Positions 1 to 5,369 of a stretch of DNA of 5,369 nt are shown in pieces. A program made the position numbers and the translations under genes. Within the stretch, counting starts at the first letter, position 1; each line of letters starts with the position of its first letter. The notes under the pieces are model-generated. The model ran no database searches and was not told the DNA's origin. It saw nothing but the letters and a program-made list of their open reading frames with translations. This DNA is from Actinomycetota bacterium (GTDB lineage: Bacteria; Actinomycetota; Coriobacteriia; Coriobacteriales; RUG844). The DNA lies in assembly GCA_013335845.1 (NCBI GenBank), contig JAAXUU010000116.1:1-5369 (forward strand), given 5' to 3'.

Positions 1-1481
1 GTGATCTGTTGCTGTTTGCCCGTGCCGAGGTCCTTGGCGGATACGTTCACGATACCGTTCGCGTCGATGTCGAACGTGACCTCGACTTGAGGGATACCGC
101 GACGTGCAGCGGGAATACCGGCGAGTTGGAACTTGCCGAGTGTTTTGTTACCGGCAGCCATCTCGCGCTCACCCTGGAGAACATGGATCTCGACGCTTGT
201 CTGGTTATCTGCCGCAGTCGAATAGATCTCCGTCTTGCGGGTCGGGATGGTTGTGTTTCGGTCGATCATCTTGGTCATGACGCCGCCCATAGTCTCGACA
301 CCGAGTGAGAGAGGAGTGACATCCAAGAGGAGGATACCCTCGACATCGCCCGACAAGACACCGGCCTGTACCGCCGCACCGATCGCGACGACCTCGTCCG
401 GATTCACTCCCATGTGAGGGTCTTTACCGGTGATGCTCTTAACCAGGTCCTGGACCGCCGGCATACGGGTCGATCCACCGACGAGGATGACCTCGTTGAC
501 TTGTCCCATGGAAAGGCCTGCATCTTTCATAGCAGCCTCGACCGGCTTCTTGCAACGATCGAGAAGGTCTTTGGTGATTCTCTCGAACTCGGCACGTGAC
601 AGCGTGTAGTCGAGGTGCTTGGGGCCGTTCGCATCAGCCGTGATGAAAGGAAGGTTGATGTTCGCCTGCTGGGTTGAGGACAATTCCATCTTGGCCTTCT
701 CGGCACCTTCCTTGAGGCGCTGGAGAGCCATTTTGTCAACGCGGAGGTCGATGCCGTGCTCGGACTTGAATTTATCGGCAAGCCAGTTGATGATGCGCTG
801 ATCCCAGTCGTCACCACCGAGGTGATTGTCGCCGCTTGTTGACAGGACCTCGAACACACCATCGCCCAACTCGAGGACGGAAACGTCGAACGTTCCACCA
901 CCGAGGTCGAAGACGAGGATCTTCTGATCCTTGTTCGTTTTGTCGAGACCATATGCCAAAGCTGCAGCGGTCGGCTCGTTGATGATCCTCAATACTTCGA
1001 GACCGGCGATCTTTCCGGCATCCTTCGTCGCCTGACGTTGTGCGTCGTTGAAGTAGGCGGGTACGGTGATGACCGCTTGCGTGACCGGCTGGCCCAGGTA
1101 TTTCTCGGCGTCCGACTTGAGCTTCTGGAGCACCATGGCCGAGATCTCTTCCGGTGTGTAATCCTTGCCGTCGATATCGACGACGCTTCTGCTGCCCTTA
1201 CCTTGCTTGACGTTGTAAGATACGGTTCCGCGCTCGCTTTCGGTCTCCGAGAAGTTACGACCGACGAAACGCTTGATGGAGGAAACGGTGTTCTCGGGGT
1301 TGGTCACTGCTTGGTTTTTCGCTGACTTCCCGACTACGCGCTCGCCGTCTTTACGGAAACCGACGACAGACGGCGTTGTGCGATCGCCCTCTGCGTTGAC
1401 GATGATCGTGGGTTCGCCACCTTCGAGTACCGCCATGGCGGAGTTGGTCGTTCCAAGGTCGATACCGATTATTTTGCTCAT
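1..1481 (-). CDS. dnaK: Chaperone protein DnaK (Hsp70), C-terminus cut by window edge
   Basis: ATP-dependent cytoplasmic chaperone that binds and releases unfolded peptides with DnaJ and GrpE. The minus strand reads without interruption for 493 residues. Seen in order: phosphate-1 loop GIDLGTTNS (residues 6-14), [26 protein letters not shown], phosphate-2 loop FDLGGGTFD (191-199, containing T197, equivalent to the E. coli T199 position), adenosine motif VGGSTR (334-339), interdomain linker [14 protein letters not shown], then the beta-sandwich substrate domain ending at [19 protein letters not shown]. The whole ATPase domain and most of the substrate domain are present; roughly 110-140 residues of the alpha-helical lid should lie left of position 1. 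The [10 protein letters not shown] start matches the family and has AAGGAA five bases upstream. An in-frame ATG 15 codons earlier (1526) would add a non-homologous tail and is rejected. A segment around residues 76-98 resembles the insertion absent from Bacillus and Mycobacterium DnaK. grpE and dnaJ may follow downstream, outside the window. Confidence 0.98.
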   Translation of the reverse strand, partial: MSKIIGIDLGTTNSAMAVLEGGEPTIIVNAEGDRTTPSVVGFRKDGERVVGKSAKNQAVTNPENTVSSIKRFVGRNFSETESERGTVSYNVKQGKGSRSVVDIDGKDYTPEEISAMVLQKLKSDAEKYLGQPVTQAVITVPAYFNDAQRQATKDAGKIAGLEVLRIINEPTAAALAYGLDKTNKDQKILVFDLGGGTFDVSVLELGDGVFEVLSTSGDNHLGGDDWDQRIINWLADKFKSEHGIDLRVDKMALQRLKEGAEKAKMELSSTQQANINLPFITADANGPKHLDYTLSRAEFERITKDLLDRCKKPVEAAMKDAGLSMGQVNEVILVGGSTRMPAVQDLVKSITGKDPHMGVNPDEVVAIGAAVQAGVLSGDVEGILLLDVTPLSLGVETMGGVMTKMIDRNTTIPTRKTEIYSTAADNQTSVEIHVLQGEREMAAGNKTLGKFQLAGIPAARRGIPQVEVTFDIDANGIVNVSAKDLGTGKQQQI

Positions 1482-1486
1482 CTTTC

Positions 1487-1492
1487 TTCCTT
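1487..1492 (-). promoter_or_regulatory. Ribosome binding site of dnaK
   Basis: Minus-strand AAGGAA lies five bases before the ATG at 1481. It favours this start over the in-frame ATG at 1526, whose nearest purine-rich stretch (GGAAG) directly abuts the codon. Confidence 0.8.
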
Positions 1493-1530
1493 TCTCAGGG
1501 CAAGAATCTCGCCGCTTTATAAACATCTTC

Positions 1531-1566
1531 CAAAAATCACCCGTAGACCGAGGATCGGTGGACGGG
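1531..1566 (-). promoter_or_regulatory. Leader hairpin with trailing U-run in the dnaK 5' UTR
   Basis: On the minus strand, CCCGT (1566-1562) pairs with ACGGG (1544-1540). Nested inside, ACCGA (1559-1555) pairs with TCGGT (1551-1547) around a TCC loop. The two perfect 5-bp helices are separated by a symmetric 2x2 internal loop, and the structure is followed by TGATTTTTG (1539-1531). It lies between the predicted dnaK promoter and the start codon. It could be an attenuator, a transcript-stabilising stem or part of a temperature-responsive leader. The pairing is seen directly; the function is inference, and the U-run is short and interrupted for a strong intrinsic terminator. Confidence 0.5.
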
Positions 1567-1609
1567 CGACGACACACATGAACCGGCGTAAATCGCCTGT
1601 ACAAAGAAA

Positions 1610-1638
1610 AATATATTATCTAAGTCTACCATTGTCAA
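1610..1638 (-). promoter_or_regulatory. Sigma70-type promoter of dnaK
   Basis: On the minus strand a consensus -35 TTGACA (1638-1633) is separated by exactly 17 bp from -10 TATATT (1615-1610), within an AT-rich stretch. Transcription would begin near 1603, giving a leader of about 120 nt that contains the nested hairpin. This is the strongest promoter match in the region. Confidence 0.7.
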
Positions 1639-1780
1639 GTTTTGTTACATTCCCGTTGACATTTATCTCTAAGGAACAGGCGCAGGTGAGACAACACACG
1701 CCCGTACCCGTTTTGAATGCTGACCCGAAAGTACGTCACAGGTTTCTTTAAGCCGTTTATACTCTTTTATAAATAAGTCC

Positions 1781-1809
1781 TTGCCAAATGCGTTTCCACT
1801 GAGTATCTT
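1781..1809 (+). promoter_or_regulatory. Probable promoter of the ferredoxin gene
   Basis: -35 TTGCCA (1781-1786), a 17-bp spacer and -10 TATCTT (1804-1809). It would start transcription near 1816 and give a leader of about 65 nt. An alternative upstream pair, GTCACA/TATACT (1735-1763), has a better -10 but a poorer -35. Confidence 0.45.
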
Positions 1810-1880
1810 ACCGCCATGATGCAGCGAGAATAGCGGTCATCACAAACCAGTATTCTATATATCGTTTAAAGGAGATTTAC

Positions 1881-2069
1881 ATGTCACGTCCTATTATCAA
1901 CACCGATGAATGTTCTGCGTGCGGCATTTGCGTCGACACCTGCCCACAAAGCGTCCTCGAAATCGTCGGCGATGCCGCAGTAGTTGTGAACGAAGAGGCT
2001 TGTATCGCTTGCGGTGACTGCCTCGAAGAGTGCCCCATGGGCGCGATCGAAGAGATCGAAGAGGATTAA
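1881..2069 (+). CDS. 2[4Fe-4S] bacterial-type ferredoxin, 62 aa
   Basis: Small soluble electron carrier. Two complete cluster motifs of the form C-x2-C-x2-C-x3-C-P are visible: C11, C14, C17, C21-P22 and C41, C44, C47, C51-P52. This is the classic clostridial arrangement, in which the fourth cysteine of each motif usually ligates the other cluster. Length is typical for the family (about 55-65 residues). Such ferredoxins serve low-potential reactions in anaerobes, such as pyruvate:ferredoxin oxidoreductase or hydrogenase; no partner gene lies nearby, so the partner is unknown. The start is supported by AAAGGAG (1868-1874), six bases before the ATG. The acidic tail IEEIEED is encoded by a 9-bp tandem duplication, ATCGAAGAG at 2046-2054 and 2055-2063. 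The gene appears monocistronic, and its stop overlaps that of the convergent gene on the other strand. Confidence 0.96.
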   Translation: MSRPIINTDECSACGICVDTCPQSVLEIVGDAAVVVNEEACIACGDCLEECPMGAIEEIEED

Positions 2070-2563
2070 GCGAACTCCTTCGTTCGACCGGCGGCTTTGA
2101 GTTGATTCCACGAGACGCGTTTCATCGACTCGCTTTTCAAGGAGGCCTCGAAACCATCCACCGCGACGAAACGTCTTTTGCATTGAGGGTGAAGAACCCC
2201 ATACTTTGGAAAAGATATCCCGAAAGCAGAGCACACATCGTGCGCTGCATTTTCGTCGAGAGCCACGACGACGAGTGGATCGATGACCTCGATCACTTCG
2301 AGCAGGTCTTCAGGAAGAAGCTCGCCCCCGCTTCTCACCAGAAGGAAATCCTCATCCTCGTAACCGAGGGCGACGAACGCTTTTCGTAAGGCCGCTCGCT
2401 CTTCTAGCGTGCAAAGGTCGCCGGAAGGAACCTCGTGTGAAGGCGACTCCCCTTTCACGCACAGGACTTGAGCGAAGAGATTCCCCCGCACGCTGTGCGA
2501 GCGGGAATCGAGGTGAAAAGTGAACGCTTTTCCATATAAATCTGTTAGTGTGATGCAATTCAT
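2066..2563 (-). CDS. Hypothetical protein, 165 aa, unrecognised family
   Basis: I cannot assign a family with confidence. The start is set by a strong AGGGGAG (2576-2570). It abuts the first ATG (2569) with no spacing but lies six bases before the second in-frame ATG (2563), which is chosen here. The protein looks soluble, with no signal peptide or membrane segment. Residues 53-66 look helical and charged (LEERAALRKAFVAL). Residues 84-103 read PEDLLEVIEVIDPLVVVALD, a helix followed by a hydrophobic strand, then a further helix (ENAAHDVCSAFGI). That helix-strand-helix pattern recalls the 'P-x-V-I-V-x-L-G' core strand of uracil-DNA glycosylase-like folds, but I see no catalytic motifs or Fe-S cysteine set, so this is only a fold-level guess. 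The C-terminus is basic. Evidence for a real gene: a full-length frame, a strong SD, protein-like composition and neat end-to-end packing against the ferredoxin gene. Confidence 0.75.
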   Translation of the reverse strand: MNCITLTDLYGKAFTFHLDSRSHSVRGNLFAQVLCVKGESPSHEVPSGDLCTLEERAALRKAFVALGYEDEDFLLVRSGGELLPEDLLEVIEVIDPLVVVALDENAAHDVCSAFGISFPKYGVLHPQCKRRFVAVDGFEASLKSESMKRVSWNQLKAAGRTKEFA

Positions 2564-2573
2564 GGGCATCTCC

Positions 2574-2586
2574 CCTGATTTTCAGG
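2574..2586. repeat. Small inverted repeat overlapping a ribosome binding site
   Basis: CCTGA (2574-2578), a TTT loop, then TCAGG (2582-2586). In the minus-strand transcript the stem includes the first three bases of the AGGGGAG ribosome binding site of the 165-aa gene and could mask it weakly. On the plus strand it is followed by ACTTTTT, but a 5-bp stem with no gene ending just upstream makes a poor terminator. Confidence 0.3.
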
Positions 2587-2638
2587 ACTTTTTGGTCTTA
2601 ATGTGGCACCATACCATTTCATGGATAAGATGGACCGG

Positions 2639-2644
2639 TATAAG
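2639..2644 (+). promoter_or_regulatory. Possible -10 box for the anchored surface protein gene
   Basis: TATAAG lies about 25 bases before the start codon in the short divergent spacer. No good -35 is found at 16-18 bp; the best is ATTTCA at 2616-2621, with 3 of 6 matches. It is offered only because this operon needs a promoter within or near the 105-bp spacer. Confidence 0.25.
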
Positions 2645-2668
2645 ACGAGACTATTCACAGGAGCTTTG

Positions 2669-4357
2669 ATGTCGAACGAGCAGAAAACGAAATCGATGCG
2701 AACGGCACCGTTATACGTGCGCTTCTGCTTGAGTATCGCATCCCTTTTCCTGATCGGTCTCTGTTTCGCCCTACCGGCATTCGGCGAAGATGCAACGGCC
2801 GCGATCGACCCCGATACCGGTTTGCCCATCACGACACAACAAAACAGTACCGATGTATGCATTATCGCACGCGTGACGGGAGTACCCGCTGAAAACGTCG
2901 TCGTAAACGGTGATTTCTCGGCGGTTACGACAATCGCATGGGATGAAACATACAGCGCCCTGGCCTTGGAGAACGTAAGCACACTATGCGATGCCGTTTC
3001 GAAGGACTCCTCATTACACGTCACGCTCGCCATCTCGCCCGTCCTTCTCGAGAGCTGGCTGGCGACCGACACGGATGCCGGCGGAACCTTGAGGTCCTCA
3101 TTGGATAAAGCCTTGCAGACGAACCGTCTGGAACTTGTCACACTCGGTTATGGCGACCCGGACTTCAGCTTCCTCTACTCCATCGGTTGCGCGGATGATA
3201 TCGGCGCTCATTATGCATTCGCCCGCAGTGCGCTATCCGTGCCGACATCGAATGGTACGGTTCCTCTCAGCCTCGACCTACCGGAAGGCTGTGCTTCCCT
3301 GCTCGTGCAGAATTCGATTGCGTGGACAGCTGTCGATTCATCGCTCGTCTCCCCGCTCAATGCGGATTCCGCTTTCGGAATCTATACCTCCTACAACAAC
3401 CGCGATCTATCGATCATCAGCGTCGATTCGACCCAGGGCACGGCTTTCATCGGTGAGGACACTACGCAGGTACTCGGCGTCCTCTCCTCATTCCTCGCAT
3501 CCCATCCGGACGGGGCCTACGCAGGTATCGTCGATATCGGGACCTCCGAAGGAGCAGGAGAAAGACTGGTGGCGTCGCTCAAGTCGATCAAGGGCGATTC
3601 GCGGTTCTCTCTGAAAACCGGAAGTGAGGCCATCGCCACGATCGATGGCAAAGGATTGATACCCTCATTGGCGGATGTCCGCGCACGCGAAACGATCAGC
3701 GCGGTCGATGAGGGCTATATCCGCGAAGTAACGAATGCGCGTAGGAACACCAATGCCTTGAGGGATGTCCTCTATTCGAGCAGCGCGACCTATGACACGG
3801 CCCTGCAACTCAGCCTATTGAGCGAATACGGCAACTGGAAGGAAGGGACCGACACCGGGATCGCATACGCGAATGCTTCGACGCAAGCCGCGCTGAGCAT
3901 GCTCAGCGGTATACATATCTACGTCGAGCCGATGGTTCTGGCGGGTACACACGGTTCGATTCCGATAGTATTGATAAACGACACCGACGCTGCTTACACG
4001 GTCAATCTGGACTTCATAGAAGGCGACAACCTCGTCGTTTCCGACGGAGGAGAAACCGAATCCAACGAGATCATCATCTATTCAGGGCAGAACTATATAC
4101 AGATCCCCGTCGAGCTGACAGCTCAACGCAGTACTCTGGGAATAGCGGTGCATGTCGGAGATTTCACGATAACTCAGAACACCATCTCCATCACCACTTC
4201 GCATATCGACCAGATCACCATCGTGGTCTGTGCCGTTTTAGGGATACTGGGGCTCATTTTGCTGATTAGTAGATATTTCAGGAGAAAAAATCCCCTGAAT
4301 CAGGTAGACTCGGAACAGAATGGAAAAGATGACATCTCCGAGGAGCACGTATCGTGA
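2669..4357 (+). CDS. Secreted, C-terminally anchored surface protein, DUF6049-like, 562 aa
   Basis: Predicted type I membrane protein with a large extracytoplasmic part. The ATG at 2669 is chosen over an upstream GTG (2603): AGGAG (2659-2663) sits five bases before it, and it places a signal peptide at the N-terminus. That peptide has basic residues K6, K8, R11 and R18, a hydrophobic core at 19-35 and likely cleavage after AFG (37-39). The N-terminal domain contains VTLAISPVLL (118-127) and LVTLGYGDPDF (156-166). These resemble the 'aldP..L' and 'lPYaDpD' signatures I associate with actinobacterial DUF6049 proteins (relatives of Rv3909), a deacetylase/glycosidase-like barrel. Residues 415-510 look like a beta-sandwich (SIPIVLIND onward). 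One membrane helix follows at about 516-534, then a basic stop-transfer (RYFRRK) and an acidic tail. Four external cysteines (C64, C107, C174, C208) could form disulfides. No enzymatic residues are certain. The stop overlaps the next start (GTGA), implying coupled translation. Confidence 0.85.
   Translation: MSNEQKTKSMRTAPLYVRFCLSIASLFLIGLCFALPAFGEDATAAIDPDTGLPITTQQNSTDVCIIARVTGVPAENVVVNGDFSAVTTIAWDETYSALALENVSTLCDAVSKDSSLHVTLAISPVLLESWLATDTDAGGTLRSSLDKALQTNRLELVTLGYGDPDFSFLYSIGCADDIGAHYAFARSALSVPTSNGTVPLSLDLPEGCASLLVQNSIAWTAVDSSLVSPLNADSAFGIYTSYNNRDLSIISVDSTQGTAFIGEDTTQVLGVLSSFLASHPDGAYAGIVDIGTSEGAGERLVASLKSIKGDSRFSLKTGSEAIATIDGKGLIPSLADVRARETISAVDEGYIREVTNARRNTNALRDVLYSSSATYDTALQLSLLSEYGNWKEGTDTGIAYANASTQAALSMLSGIHIYVEPMVLAGTHGSIPIVLINDTDAAYTVNLDFIEGDNLVVSDGGETESNEIIIYSGQNYIQIPVELTAQRSTLGIAVHVGDFTITQNTISITTSHIDQITIVVCAVLGILGLILLISRYFRRKNPLNQVDSEQNGKDDISEEHVS
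4340..4345 (+). promoter_or_regulatory. Ribosome binding site of the PIN-TPR gene, inside the preceding gene
   Basis: GAGGAG lies eight bases before the GTG at 4354, within the last codons of the upstream gene. Together with the GTGA stop/start overlap it supports the GTG start and translational coupling. Confidence 0.7.
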
Positions 4358-5369
4358 GAACACTTGTTTTAGACACAAACGTATTGCTCTTGGACCCCGA
4401 CGCCCTGCTTGCCTACCCCGGGGATGAGATAGTCTTACCCGAAGTCATTTTAGGGGAACTCGACAAGATAAAGGTGTCGCGGAGTGATGCGGATACCCGT
4501 TTCCGCGGACGTGAGATATCCCGACTCCTCTTCGAGCTCTCGGAGGGATCGTCTCTTGTGGACGGAGTCGCCCTTCCCAACAACGGAACACTGCGCATCG
4601 TCCCCTTCGATACCGACAAATCGATGCCCGAGGGATTCTCCGCTAAAAACCCCGATGACCGCATCATCGTCACCGCGTGGTTGCTCCATAAGAACGCAAC
4701 GGAAGGCGACCACGTACTGCTGATCACCAACGACCTCAATATGCTTCTCAAAGCTCAGACGCTCGGGATACCCATCCAGCGTCATGACGGCGGAGACGAC
4801 AGTAGCTTCGCGAAGAAATATCTCATCAGACCCTTCCAGCGTTATCGCACGCCTTTGCTCATCATGGCTATCTCCATTGCGATTTTCGCCGCCAGTATCG
4901 TCATCGCGATCAACACCTCTGTGACTTCGCAGGAGTCGATCCTTCCGTCGGAATATCGCAATTTCCTGACAGAGGAACAGGCAGGTGGCATCGACGCCCT
5001 GATCATGCTTCAAAGCAACCCCAGTGACTCCGAGTCCCTCCTCACCATTGCGAAGTTGTACTACAGTTATTATGAGAAAGCCGTCATCGAGAACTCAGCT
5101 CAGGCGATATCGTATGCGAAGAAAGGTACCCAATATTACCAACGCTACCTCGATCTCGTTCCCACGGATGCCGACGCACGTGTCGAGAAGGCTATACTGA
5201 CGTTCTATACCGGCGATACCGACTCGGCGATCGAAGACCTCCAAACCGTGCTCGAGTCCACCCCCGACCATGTCCGAGGCAATTACAATCTTGGCGTCGT
5301 CTACATGCAGGGACGTCATGATTACGATCTCGCGGAAACGTATTTCGCGAAAGTCATCGAACTAAGCGG
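4354..5369 (+). CDS. PIN domain - transmembrane helix - TPR fusion protein, C-terminus cut by window edge
   Basis: 338 residues are visible and the frame is still open at the right edge. Residues 1-145 form a PIN nuclease domain of the type found at the N-terminus of PhoH2/YlaK proteins: LDTNVLLLDPDAL (6-18), VLPEVILGELDKIK (27-40), NPDDRIIVTA (99-108) and VLLITNDLNMLLKA (121-134). All four expected metal-binding acids are present: D7, E35, D102 (or D101) and D127. This predicts a Mg/Mn-dependent RNase, although activity is inference. No PhoH ATPase follows. A basic stretch (K154, K155, R159, R163, R165) precedes one hydrophobic helix at about 168-187, so the positive-inside rule places the PIN domain in the cytoplasm and the rest outside. 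From about residue 220 the sequence is helical with TPR character; the clearest units are about 273-305 and 307-338 (NYNLGVVYMQGRHDYDLAETYFAKVIEL). The GTG start overlaps the upstream stop by four bases. It could alternatively be a degenerate or regulatory PIN protein. Confidence 0.9.
   Translation, partial: MRTLVLDTNVLLLDPDALLAYPGDEIVLPEVILGELDKIKVSRSDADTRFRGREISRLLFELSEGSSLVDGVALPNNGTLRIVPFDTDKSMPEGFSAKNPDDRIIVTAWLLHKNATEGDHVLLITNDLNMLLKAQTLGIPIQRHDGGDDSSFAKKYLIRPFQRYRTPLLIMAISIAIFAASIVIAINTSVTSQESILPSEYRNFLTEEQAGGIDALIMLQSNPSDSESLLTIAKLYYSYYEKAVIENSAQAISYAKKGTQYYQRYLDLVPTDADARVEKAILTFYTGDTDSAIEDLQTVLESTPDHVRGNYNLGVVYMQGRHDYDLAETYFAKVIELS

Larger units (their letters stand above)
1482..1880. 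other. Divergent intergenic region between dnaK and the ferredoxin gene
   Basis: These 399 bases hold no convincing gene. They carry the leftward dnaK promoter and leader, and a probable rightward ferredoxin promoter. A second, weaker rightward candidate is GTCACA (1735-1740), 17 bp, TATACT (1758-1763). The dnaK leader also contains a small GGCG/CGCC stem (1585-1597) near the predicted transcript start. No CIRCE element (TTAGCACTC half-sites) and no good HAIR element (CTTGAGT half-sites) was found, so the heat-shock control of dnaK is not evident. Positions 1664-1734 show nothing I recognise. Confidence 0.7.

Noticed and set aside
527..952. Open frames within dnaK in other frames (including 9-308, 527-952, 1038-1325)
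   Set aside because: They are serine/arginine-rich or otherwise low-quality shadows of the unambiguous DnaK frame and lack ribosome binding sites.
1479..1526. In-frame ATG at 1526 extending DnaK by 15 residues
   Set aside because: The added residues do not match DnaK N-termini, and the nearest GGAAG directly abuts the codon; [10 protein letters not shown] is the family start.
1616..1639. HAIR-like site CTTGACA - 7 bp - ACTTAGA over the dnaK -35
   Set aside because: Only 9 of 14 positions match CTTGAGT-N7-ACTCAAG and half of those lie in the -35 hexamer; a match this weak is expected by chance in a 400-bp region.
1656..1661. TTGACA on the plus strand as a -35 box for the ferredoxin gene
   Set aside because: No -10-like hexamer lies 16-18 bp downstream; the sequence there is GC-rich.
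2070..2086. CGAAC/GTTCG inverted repeat just after the ferredoxin stop as a terminator
   Set aside because: The stem is 5 bp with no T-run, and it lies within the coding sequence of the opposite-strand gene.
2030..2389. Plus-strand frame opposite the 165-aa gene
   Set aside because: It begins inside the ferredoxin gene with no suitable RBS, and its composition looks like a reverse-strand shadow; the minus-strand frame has the stronger start signal.
2603..2668. Upstream GTG start adding 22 residues to the anchored surface protein
   Set aside because: It has no ribosome binding site and would bury the signal peptide behind a longer polar stretch; the ATG at 2669 has AGGAG at ideal spacing.
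2747..2767. Lipobox in the signal peptide (LIGLC, C32)
   Set aside because: Leucine directly before the cysteine is outside the usual lipobox consensus, and the protein already has a C-terminal membrane anchor.
4354..4800. VapC toxin of a toxin-antitoxin pair
   Set aside because: The upstream partner is a 562-residue secreted protein rather than a small DNA-binding antitoxin, and the PIN domain is of the PhoH2 type and continues into a membrane helix.
4450..5013. Minus-strand 187-aa frame opposite the PIN-TPR gene
   Set aside because: The plus strand encodes a PIN domain with all conserved motifs, so the opposite frame is a shadow.

Overview
The window looks like chromosomal core sequence from a bacterium of moderate GC content. 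It is most likely an anaerobe or facultative anaerobe of the high-GC Gram-positive lineage, and Coriobacteriia is my best guess. This rests on the wording of the DnaK sequence, a stand-alone clostridial-type 2[4Fe-4S] ferredoxin, and a large anchored surface protein resembling the actinobacterial DUF6049 family. The assignment is inference from remembered family patterns, not a database match. I see no mobile element, tRNA, rRNA or CRISPR array.

Layout. Positions 1-1481 (minus) hold the N-terminal 493 residues of the chaperone DnaK; the gene leaves the window on the left. A 399-bp divergent intergenic region (1482-1880) follows. It carries a clear sigma70-type promoter for dnaK, a structured hairpin in the dnaK leader and a plausible promoter for a rightward ferredoxin gene (1881-2069). 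The ferredoxin meets a convergent minus-strand gene of unknown function (2066-2563), and the two stop codons share one TTAA. A 105-bp divergent spacer leads to a rightward two-gene unit: a 562-residue secreted, C-terminally anchored protein (2669-4357), translationally coupled through a GTGA overlap to a gene that runs off the right end (4354-5369+). That last gene encodes an unusual fusion of a PIN nuclease domain, one transmembrane helix and TPR repeats.

How the genes may work together. DnaK (protein folding) and the ferredoxin (electron transfer) are housekeeping genes with separate promoters. The coupled pair at the right is the most interesting part. It joins a large surface-exposed protein to a membrane protein predicted to hold an RNase-like PIN domain in the cytoplasm and TPR repeats outside. 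In many actinobacteria DUF6049-type genes lie next to murJ/mviN, so a cell-envelope role is a reasonable hypothesis, but the neighbour that would test it lies outside the window.
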